From: Fasciolopsis buskii
Lineage: Eukaryota; Platyhelminthes; Trematoda; Plagiorchiida; Fasciolidae
Assembly: GCA_008360955.1 (NCBI GenBank)
Contig: LUCM01007929.1
Span: 39,794 to 103,793 of the forward strand
Direction of reading: 5' to 3'
DNA length: 64,000 nt
The notes under the pieces were generated by a model, which saw only the letters and a program-made list of their open reading frames with translations, was not told the origin of the DNA and searched no databases. Made by a program: the position numbers and the translations under genes. Shown one piece after another: positions 13,101 to 25,100 of the stretch (position 1 is the stretch's first letter; every line of letters starts with the position of its first letter).

Positions 13101-16100
13101 ACAGGTCCGGCATCGTGTACGTAAACCGTAAAATATGATGTCTTTTTTTCTGTTTTGCCTTACGCCGATGATTGTGTTTAGGTTCGGAAACCATTTCACT
13201 AATAGAAAGCACGGATTATTGTTGCTAAAATCCACCAGGCGAGCTTAAGAGAACTTCATCACTTGATGAAAAGTTATCATGAAAGAGTGACTGTTGATTT
13301 TTCGTGCCTATAGTTGAATATTGTAGTGACTTCTCTTGATTTTTAAGTTCAAATTAATCGGGGTAAGGGTGACCGTTCTCGATTACTCAAGGGAACATAT
13401 AACAATTTGTGATTTGAAACTTAGTTTTCTCTACCGAATGCCCATAGATCGTATTTCCTCAGTGTTCATTCTTCAGCTGTTAATGAGGCTGCACCTTGAC
13501 GTGATGTGAAGGCTTGTGCGCCTCCGTGACTTAATGTCGGTGGATCTCAGTCCTTTGTCAGAAATAAAAGTCATCTAAGAGATAGGCCCTTGAATGCGGA
13601 TACGAATCGTCGCACCGCTGGTCATCCTCCCTAGTTGAGAATCTTGTGTAGGCAACGACCCACTTATTGAAAATGACCTGTTCCAAAAAGGAAGTAAGAA
13701 ATCAAAAAATAAGAAAAATACACGGAAGTTGATAGATTTCGATGTAAAAGTTTATAGATATTGTTTCGGTCGGTTTTGCGTTCTGACTGCTTTTGGGTCT
13801 TTTTCATGACATGATGGACTCATGAGTGTAGTGCATGAAACATGCACCATAGCCTGGGGTGGGGGTAACGAGAGAGCCGGCAACGAGGACTCTGAAACTT
13901 GGAGTGGTACACAGCCACATGATATCCCAATAGATCAGACGTGGTAACGAGCCGTGCGACAACGAATTGCTATTTAAGCGGTGCGCTTTGTCTGCTCGGC
14001 GAACGGATAACGAGAAAAGAATTCTCCAATTCTGTACGCACAACAACTTATTCCTGTCTAGTACGAATTTCCTGCACAGTTCCCGTCGCACGGCTACGTG
14101 GCGCTCCAACTCAACGGGTAGTCTGAGTCAGATCGACCATATCGCAGTTATCTACCGTCGGCGCGGTTCTGTCCAGAACTGTAGATCATACTGGACCACG
14201 TACGTCGAATCGGACCATGCGTTGGTGTTATTGTGATTTTTACCGCAGCTCAACGACTATCGACGCTGGTCACAAACACGATTGGCTTTCGAACGTCTAT
14301 ACGATTAAGCGGTTCGCAACAGCGACGAACAGAAACTATCCGAGGAACTAAGAACTGCGACGAGCAGTGGGATCAAACTAAGCAGGCGATGCATTTGGCA
14401 GCGAATTTCGCCTGTGGTCCTAGATCTAGCGTTCATCAAAGACACCGGATCTCGCAAGGGTCGCTGGGTATAATGGAGCAAAAACGCCAGCTCCCTAACT
14501 GCAAGGAAATGAATAAGGTGCGTCGACAGTTGCAGGTTCAGTTGAAGATAAACCTTAAGAATGACTGCGAAAACTGGTGGGTTGAGGTAGCCGAAGAGAT
14601 GCAGGAAGCGGCCGCCTCAGGTAACAGTCGGAGACTGTTTAAGCTTATGCGCGACAGCGGTGAGCGGTGAACTTCGGTTAGTGAAGTCGTGCGCGATAGG
14701 AATGGAGAGTTCATCCATGGTAGACAACAAAAGCTGGGCCGTTGGGTAGAGTGCTTCAAGGATCAGTTTAGCTGGCTGCATGCTAACGTATTTGGTCCGA
14801 CATCTGCAGTGCTTGGACCTTTTCGACCACCGATGTCTACGTAGTATGGCTAGGATTGGATGGATTGACCGGGCAAGTAATGTAGAAGTCAGGTATCTTG
14901 TACTGGATGCCGGCCCTCAGAACACCTTGTTTTAGCGTATGAAACTTAGTGGACTACACTGGTTGGGTCATGTGCTGTGCATGGCGAACACTCGTCTACC
15001 ATACTGTGCCATATTTTGTGTCCCTCTCAAGGAATGGAAAAAGGCGTGTGGAGGTCAACAGATGACATGGGAAGGTATGACGAGACAATGTACAGCGAAC
15101 TTAGGTAAAGTAGGTGTCTCACGTCTTCGTGGTTGGGGTCCGAAGGACCCGTCAACCAGATGGCTGGAGACACTGAAGGATACGGTAATGAACCGCGAAT
15201 AGTGGCAACCGCGTTGTCATTTTCTTTCGCATCAAAAAGATCGAAAAAGTGCACTTGCAGAGGCAGACTGAGTTTCCTGTGTTGAGTATGGCAGCATCTT
15301 ATCTTCTCCCAACCGTGTAGGTCTATTCCCTTTGGATATTCACCCTTTTTACAAATAAATGTAAACTTAGGGAAAGCGCAGCGGTCAGTGAGGGAGATGA
15401 TGATGCACCAAGATTTCCACGTTACACTTTAAAATCGCGTGCCACCACATTGTCAGGACCCTTGCTCTTCCGAACAAGGGTGACGAGGTCATCGTGAAAC
15501 TGGTCTTTTGCCAAGTTAGTGCTGCAGTCCGTTGGAGCGTATACCGAGATGACAAATAAACTGCGCTTAACACAACTATCCTTCCGGACACCGACTGATC
15601 TCTGCAGTCTCACGGCACACAAGCGACTGTTGACTGGGATCCAGTCTAAAAGGGCCTCTTCAGGGTATACGGTGAACTCAAGTTTATTCGGAATGACTAG
15701 CGGCTATCAACAAGAGTGTCCCGTCTCTCCATTCCTGTTCAACTTCGTAATGGACGAGGTAATGGAAGATGCCTAAGGAGGTCCCCGGGATGTTGGAATC
15801 GAACCGGGAAATGGAGGGACTCTATTCGACCTAGATTTCGCAGATGACTTTGTGTTCCTTGCTGGATCTGTGTTCTTGATTCTTGTGGACGAATTCTGGA
15901 GATGTTGGTTCACTTCTTCCTATAACTAGTTTATGTTAGCTTGGATCATGTGGGAAATGAATACAGTGTTTTCAGTCCATAGTTGCGAAAGTGATCCAGG
16001 GTCAAAGCTATTGATAAAGATTTCCAATTGCACATATGCCCTAACCGTTTCACTTTGGCTGTTGATAAGATGCTTACTGTAATTATTAAGCTCAGTGACC

Positions 16101-19100
16101 AGAACTCTATAAAATAATTCAACTATTTCTTGATCATTTGAACGACAACGCATCCATGTTGGAGATGCCTTTTATAGGGCTGTTGCATTGCCAGATTCGC
16201 CTGGAGTTGAACCTTATTTTCGGTAGGGGATGAAGTAGATACGTTTTGTTACTTGGGCAGTTATATCTCACCACCCTGTCGGACGAATAATGAAGTTTCT
16301 TTACGTATAAAAACAGGCTCGAATGAAGTTTGCCCATTTGAGGCATCTTTGGCTTCCACGTGACATCTGACACGATCGATCAAACATCGAGTTTATGCTG
16401 CGGCAATAAGATCGGTCCTATTATACGGTTCAAATCATGACAGTGGGGGACAGAAAGTATGCCGAGACTATCTGTATTTAAGCGCTAGTATCGAATATGG
16501 TGAGAGAATGTTATTAGTAACTTAATGGTAAGAAGTTGGGCACTTGAATACAAAGGTCCCAGTTCTGTTCCCAGTGTTCTTCATGTGCATGTGGGGAAGA
16601 ACGCCAAATTACCCGCAATTGCCGCTTGTTTGTATCTTGTCTGAATCTTAGTAAGATTGGCTGAATGTGTTTGAACCTTGTTCCCGAGGTAAAATCGCCT
16701 GAAGTTTGGAAGTGGAAACCTGTCAGGACCAGCAAATCGCAGACACTTACATTAAATGAATTGCTGGGCTATCCAACGTTAGCTGAATCATTCGAATAAC
16801 TAGAGTATTTTCTTCATTTATTATTTTTATTAAATTTTTTTATATCGGCAACAGAATCGCGGTTTTCATCCTGCTTGATAAATTGGATTTTTACTTAGTG
16901 CGGTCATCCATATCAACAAATTACCAATTGTTCCAATAGTTATTTTCATATCGATCTTAAACGTTGTTTAGCGAAAACGGTTAGTGCATTATTTCATGTT
17001 CCACTCGAGGTGAATTAACTTTCATGCAGAATAGAAATTGTTTCTTACTTATTCAATATCAACTCCCCAGGACCACGACCGTCTTCAAGATAGAATATTT
17101 ATCACTCCGTTCCATCTTACTTGATATCAAAGTGTTTGGGAACTCCGTTTTTATCCCCAAAAGGACACCATGTAAGCTTAAATCTATTAACACGTGGGGC
17201 TTGAGATTCGCACAGTTAATGGATCACCGGTTAGATGGTTCACCACGGGATGTAAAAAGCCAGGTAGAGGTTAACAGATGACGTGGCAGCACGGAATGTG
17301 AAAACGCATAGTGAACTTAGGAAAAGCAAATTCCTTACTGACCGTGTTTGGGGTTCAAAAGATCTCTCAACCAGTTGGTCGGAGACAATCATCTGTGGAC
17401 GGTGACGATCGTGTTGTCACTTTCTATCGATTCAAAATGTTTGTACAGTTAAATTATATTTCATATGTTGGCTACTACGACATTCTTTTCTCTTCCCCGC
17501 GGTAAAAGTTAACTCCTTGTTTACCTCACATTTCTATTCTTTCTACAGCCGCATGTAACAGCGAGAAATCACGACGGTCCTGTCGTTTAACGTTAAACCA
17601 TTATGATGAGCTGGGTAAAGTAATAAATATCTTCGCAGAACCTGCGGGTTAATGACCACCAGATCTGCCACCGTATGCAAATTACGTGGAATTCTTGTTT
17701 GTCTTCAAGAAACATTTATCTGTACTTCCGGAAACATAGTTTGATTATTTCATGTCCGACTTCAGTGGCACCAATTGGATGGATTCTTAAAAGGAAGCTT
17801 ACTGTTCTTTACTGGTTTCAAACAAAACCCGAATTACCTGTCCCTAGCTAAATCCCGAAGACATAATCATAATAACGTTTTGTTTTCGAACCGTAAAATA
17901 TGAAACAATTCCTTCTCGATTGCATGTCAATCGAAAATTAATGCAAGTAAGAGATTAGAAAATTGTGAAAGATTCATTGTACGCTTGAGATCGCTTAAAC
18001 TTTTTTTATGTCGTCGGTTATTCTTTGTAATGCTCGTTTCAATATCTCGTTTATTACCGTCGCTAAATCCAGCGCCTTCAATCGATTGTTTTGATTCTAG
18101 TTCAATCCCAGCTTTCTCAGTCAGACGAGAACAATCAAATGGGCTTCGGCCGCCTGGCACAATTTCCTTTATTGTCATAATCAAATGGTTTTATTTAGGT
18201 CCACACTGTACAATTTCTAGATTGAATTCAGAAAAAAAACTTTGAAGTGAGAAACTGCAAGTTTACTTTGAGAGCAAGCGGCTGCGGTAAATCTCGCTTG
18301 CCCCTTGTGCATCTCATTGGCCAGTCGAGCACATCAATCACCACTCCATGATTCGTCACCTATCTCATCACACTCGTGAAAAGAATCATGATAGCCTTGC
18401 ACTTCAGTTGTCTCGCACAAATTTCCATACTACATGGCATCGCTTTTTGTTGAAATTCTTCCACTAGCGTGCATGATGCCCGAGTGAGGTCTGTCCTAGC
18501 TCCGCGAGAGACCGGCAACGAATCATGGACTGGTGACTGTGTGTTCAGGGGGCAATGGGATGTACCTATGGCGGAAGAGGTTTGCCACAGCTGCTTGTTC
18601 TCAAATTAAACTTGCAGTGCCTCACATCCACTTTACAGCTTCTCATTTCAGTGTTTTTTTTCTAAATTCAATCTTGAAGCGGTATAGATAAAGTTCGTTA
18701 TCCGATTACCCTCTGTCTGAAGGAGGCTTATGGTCTCTTCTTTGGTCTTCATATCGAATCTTGCCAAAAGCAGATAGCTTCCAATCAATCCACAGACTAG
18801 GGTGCCTGGTTATCACCGTGCTTGTCTTCAGCTTGCATTCAATCCAATTCCCATCCCGTGCATTGTTCACCTGACGTCGGAGGAGTTTGGCAATCAGTCC
18901 TGTTCTTCTGGGTACAATCGTGCTTTACTTTTGTTTGACTCATCGCACCGGAGTAAAGTAGCCTTGCACTTTTTGCATCCAAACATAGACCTCCCCTTAC
19001 AGTACATGATTCCTCAATTGGCCTTATGCTATTCGGCTGCTGAAATCGATTTAATCGGTTAATTTAGGTGATCCCACCCAAAGTTTTTGGTCAAAAGACT

Positions 19101-22100
19101 TCGTCCGCAAGACGTCAGAGCGAATCACTGCGTTTAAAAACCGCTGAGCGTCGGCGTTCAATTCTCCAGTTTATATTTTTTAATCCCTACGGATCAGTGT
19201 GTCACTCCCCTGGGGTTTCATCAATCCGGATGAGCGAGGTTCGTGTGCTTCTGCTATCAGACAGTGTCCCAATGGGAGGAAAGAAGTTATGATACTACCT
19301 AATGGCGGGCGACACTCACCAAGTCATAGTGCCACCAGCGAATTCTTGTGGTCTTTCTTGAGAAGAACGCTTACAAAATAAATTCTCACCTCATCCAAAG
19401 CACTGGCGTTGCCTGTCCACTGCTGATTATCTAGTACACGTGTTCCCACGTTATTTGCTACCAACCACCGGAAAAGCAGCCGTTCTTTCGTTCACTGTGT
19501 AGCGATTGTCGAGTTGATTTGCTATGGTCGTTTTTGGTACGACCTTTGTTAATTTCTGTACGTGTTTTGTACGTGTGCTACACAATCTTTCTCTCTTCCA
19601 ACCCACCCACTTCCCAACATGCAAATACATACATACAGGTGGTGCCACTCTTCTTATTTACCCGTTATTTGGTCTCCGCATACTTGTTCCTCTCCGGTTT
19701 TGGTCATTTTCACTACTTCTGGTATAATCAACTTCCCGAGTCCGTCTTATGCAAACTACTTCCGGTAAGTGACAATTCTCTTCGTCCTTGCAGTTGACTC
19801 AGTCTCAGTGCTCGCTTGCTGTGCACCTCTTATCGGGTTATAGGCGCTGTGAATTTTCCGATGATTTTATTTTGTATGCAAACGTTTTCAATTATCTCGA
19901 AAGTATATTATAGTGTCAGGCGAAATTATTGACCGTAGTTGGAGATCCAGGTCAGCTATGATAATAAGCAACTTGATGACCAATTATTAATTGTCCTTCT
20001 AAATTCAACTGAATGGTTTTGGACCTTGTCTTTGCCTCGGCCAAGCTGATTTTAACATGCTTCATGGGTAAGTTTCATACTTTAAGAGAAAATGACAAAG
20101 GTGTTTCACTGGTTTAAATTGAAAACAAATGTTACCACCCATCGTCTGGAGCTACGCCATTTTTTTTGTCCAAATGATAAATCTTTGTGGGAGCGATGGA
20201 ACAAATAAGTTTTGGTAGTCAACCTCAGGCAGGATCCATGTGCCCATTTGTTGGGCATCTGGAGTCCGTTTTGATCCGTTGACAATAGTCGTTGATTTCT
20301 TCGTTTTGGATCTCCTCTTCATTATGCTTATTCAGTAGCTTAAGGGCAGCTTCTCACAATTGGGTCCCTATGTTGAATCAAAAAGAGGCCTTTTCTTGTT
20401 TGTTCTTGAAATATTTCGTCCATCGCGCGCAGTTTTTGGCACAATCACCACCGTTCCTTTGGAAAGTCGCTTTTGATTAATCTGGACCACCGAATCAATC
20501 ATTACTTCCATCCGTTTCGGTAACATTTTCCTCTATAAAATAATCCTCACGCTATCTTTTGCCCTATGTCGCGCCACTGTCTGAAATGCTGGTTTGAGCC
20601 AGTGGCTAGGTTAGTTCCGAGGTAACTGAGCGTTTCTGTTAGATTTATCGGGACGTATTCTAGCACTTATGTCGTATTTATGGAGTTGATTCGTCGGGAT
20701 TTTCCCCCTCTCCAATCTGCTTTTCCATCTTTGAGAAATTCACCTCACATTCTTAATACAACTAGTGTTCATCATCCGTCCATCATTGCTTTGTAAATCA
20801 GCATCCTTGACAGTAGCCTCTGTTTAAAAGAACGCTGTAATAGGACACCTCTTTAATTCCGGCTTTGGACGTTCTTCACTTGACCAGTTAAACGGAATTA
20901 TTGATCTGCCTACATACCTAGAGGAGATCTCCACCGGAAGGTTATGCACATTATTACAGCAATATTTAAAAGGAAAATAAAAGATACAACAAAAAATGAT
21001 TTATTTCCCAGCTAAAGCATAATTTTACAAGGACTTTTTATTCTGGTGATTATATGGAGGCTCTGTACTCATTTAGATGTGTCAATTGGATCTGAATTGA
21101 TGTGTGTTTGTCTTTGTATCACTTACTGGTCACCGTGCTTTTCCTGTTTCAGATGTGTTCATCCCTAGCCGAATTGCGCGCAACGTGTCGTGCATGGTGG
21201 TTTACAATACGCCGGTACTTGACTGTGAGTTAACGTGATGAATTTTATGAAACGCAAAACAGATCCGAACTACCTTAAGCGAGGTCTGGCTTCCAGGCAT
21301 CATATCAACATCTGTAGCATCTTCCCGTATTTTCTATGGTGATTTCGAGCTAATCGCTCCCAGCTGTTACTATCTGTTCACATCACGGTTGTACGGGTTT
21401 CGTGAACTGTTAGACTCATACAAGACGCTTGAGAAAAAGGTCGAAGTGATTATCTAAATCACGTATCCATCAAATCGAATTGTTTTCTGATCAGCTGCCG
21501 GTTGACTCCCCTTCTTCGCATGGCCACGTGGGTTCTGGTCGATCGGATATTTCATTCTATGTCACATGTGTACGTTTATAATTTCCCAAACCTGATTAGT
21601 AGTTTTTTTCCGGACGACGACGAATGTTTATTCATTCGACTTAGGGTTCAGGCATGATGTCTATTTCACGAGACGCCCTGAGAACTGACAAGTAGTGTCT
21701 ATCACCAAGCAACTTGTTTCTCATCGTTTTCGTATTCCTCTCCCTCCCGGTTGCATTCCCCAGCAGTTTTCTATAAACAATATTCAACATTCACACCATT
21801 GCATTATGTTTTATCCCTATTTGTGAGAATTTCTTACGGGTTGCGTCCCAACCAGGAGGTTTAGAAGCGTCAGCTGAGACCTGCGTAGGTGTCAAACGTC
21901 AAGTCGATTTGATCACTGTTTCCCCATATTGTGAAAAGGGTCAAAGAATCAAACAGTAAGAGGATTGACAGTAAACGTTTCTGAGTCATCCGAAACATGC
22001 TCAGTTGAAAACCCGTATCTTTGACCATTCTACAGTTCGAATTTGAGAAAAGCGCAGAATCACGTGATTATCTCCAGATTTTATTTCGTGTACCTTAAAT

Positions 22101-25100
22101 AGGTGGTGGTTCTTGATTTACACAAAACATCTGGGTGATTGAATGTTGTTGATTTGGCTCAAATTCACCGTCTGTTAGAGAAATCCTGCCCCGTTTACTT
22201 TACAATTGATTTCGGAATGTGTTCAGACTTTGGAAGGAACAGGATTCTTCTTCGGTACCTAATGGTTATCAAAATTAATCGGCGAAATGGACAAGCTTGA
22301 TCTGGCATATGGAGTCCTAAAGATATTATTTTACCTCAGACGTACCCATATGAAGGACCATCATATGATTCAAATGAACTTCGAATCGCACGTTCCGAGA
22401 TGAGTAACTGCAACTTCCGCCATGCACTCGGAATATCAACCTGTGGAACCACAAAAATTGCCGACTGGCAGGTTCCTTCTCAGCAGCAGTTTATCAGTTC
22501 ACATGCCGTTGTCGTGACTCGTACATCAGCAGAACGAACCGATGGCTTTCACGACAGATTCCTGAATGGTCTATAAGAACAATCACGCATGATTTTTCTA
22601 TTAGCCAGCGAAACCGGAGTCTACTGTCACCGGCTGTAGCCAAAAGCGGCATAGTTTGGATTCGTCTTACGCTGTAACACTGTCATCCACGCTTCACGTT
22701 TCTTTTGGAGTGTGAAATACTGAATGCCTTTTATCCATATGAACAGTAGAGTAAGATGACCTACACTGCGGGTTGCTAAGTTTATTGTATTACTTTTTTC
22801 AACCGCTTACGTAAATCGATCCGGGAATTATATATATTATCCAGTTGTGAACTGCAGTGATCGGGCATAGGGCTTAAATAGTGTACAACAAGCAATCGAA
22901 GTCGTCTATGACAAACACAGAGTGTGTTAATACAAAGGATCGCGTTATTTAGTCGTATTAGTATTGCTCCGCTGAAAGCTACGATCTTTTGGTCAGTGTT
23001 GTGTAACAGAGGTTGAAAGTTGAAATGGGCTTAACTGTGTGTTTGGTTATACTGAAGTGTTTCACGAGCGATGACTCGGAGTCACGACCGGAATAACCGT
23101 TCGTTGTCTTGTGACATCGATTTGACTAACCACTTGGGAATATGTTCTGACATTCGTCGTGAAAGTCTCTGGTCTGTTCTGCCGATGTAAATGTCACCGC
23201 AATTGTAGATAAATTGGCGCAGGAAATGTAAAACAGAAAGTGACATCCGACTGGATTCGTGTTGGTTCAGAATAACTCCCTGGTTGTTTTTCTCAATGTG
23301 AAAGTCTATGTATGCGAATGTACGGTTTGTGGCCGAACTGAATTTGTGACGCACATCATTAAGAATATGTTCCCTCCTGAATGCCTATCTAATGTGTGCT
23401 GCTTTCTTCGTTGCCCTTTAAATTAGGTCACCCTTAAAACGTTGATGAATTACTCTGGGTAGCCATTACGAATGAGCATTGCGCTAAGATAGCTTCCTTC
23501 TTCTTGGAGGACTTCAGGTGTGGATAAATACCTCTAGCGCGATGATACTGTTTCTGCTAAGCCACCGTTGGATGCAATCAGTGTAAAACTTGGGAAATCC
23601 AAATATTGATTACTCCATGTCACTTTTCCGTGGAGGGGTTGTGTGGTCATATTCGACAGTCTCATTAGTTTGATGTCTAGAAAACGAAAACAGTCTTTGG
23701 TCTCTTCTTAAGAAACTGGAAAGTTGGGATGAGTAGAATCAAAGGGATTCAAAATATTGGCAGCGTTTGTAGGGGCAATAAAAATAAGGATATCGTTTGT
23801 AGAGAACCATTTGAAAATATACCCATCCAGCTTCGTTTCTACTATTGTTAGAAATTCACTGGGTTTTTGTTGGGCCCAATGGACTGCCCATTCCCACACT
23901 GTCGATTCGTCTGTGTGCGGTGCCTGCAAAGTAAAATCGAATATTATAAGCGCATGATATAATAAGTTCTCGGAAATAGTCGACGGGAGACTAATTTTTC
24001 TTGATGTAGAGATAAAATCACATGGATAATTTGCGCGTTGAAGGGGCGCATTCGTAAATAGAAAATCCACATTGGTGGGAAACAACTTGTGGGAGGCTAA
24101 TGGAATGTCTTCTTGTACATTGTCAATGAGACGTCAAGACCGCTTTGTGGATGGGATCTAAAATATTCACTAACCATCGTCCCGCCTTGTGATACCCATA
24201 GCACTGGTCTTAGCCGCATGCCACGTTTGTCGATTTTTGGTGGTCCTCTATTGGAGCGATTGTAGCAATGCAGATAATCAATTTTTTCAGCATACACAGC
24301 TGCTTGTTTCGCTCTTATTTTGGTTGAAAATGAAATTGATTTTCGATACGTTTTTACGGATTTTCTACATTATCAATTTGTCGCCCTGGAGCGAGTCAGG
24401 TTTCTTGACATTGAGTTCATTAAAAACTTGTTTTTTGTCAATGTGGAGATTCATTTATACCCAGACTGGCCTATTTCAGGCGGCTCCGTGCTTCGAAGAT
24501 TTTTATTGGTCAGAACTTTTGCCTGAAATTCATAGTTTGAAAATCGGATAAAATTCTGCTGCTCATTATTTAATCGTTTCTCCAATGCCCAGGATTTCCT
24601 TTTTTGGCCAATTTAAACAGTATCCAAGTATATTTCACTCCTATTTTCGCCTTAACTTGTTATGTACATAAAATGAATAATCCATTCGCTCGATCTTCTT
24701 CTTTGTCGTGACCCTCTTCCTTTACAGGTTATGTTCCGAATGAACTTCTTCGTTCTTGGTCTTTGTCTAGTCATGAACCGAGACTATCTGTTCTACTACT
24801 TCATGCCGTTGGTCTCATTCTGGTTTACTGTCATCTTCATATTTGTGATCTTATTTCCTCGAGTGAACAGTCCCGTGGCAACCCCACAATGCCCCACAAA
24901 AGGCAAAGCCGTCCCAGTCGAATCCGGGAGTGTAGTGTCTCCTATGACTGTAGACGTGGATAGTGCGAATTCACTTTTTTGCGACTCCGAGGAGTCTCTG
25001 AATGCTGATTTCGGAGCAGTTCACACGCGTTCTGCGGTTTCCTCATGTGGTTTGAACACATTACACACAGTACCGCCCACTTTGAGGTCTACCTTGTACG

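Noticed and set aside
21154..21227. Exon-like block between CAG and GTGAGT
   Set aside because: CASD1 exons e and f join in phase without it and its translation matches nothing.
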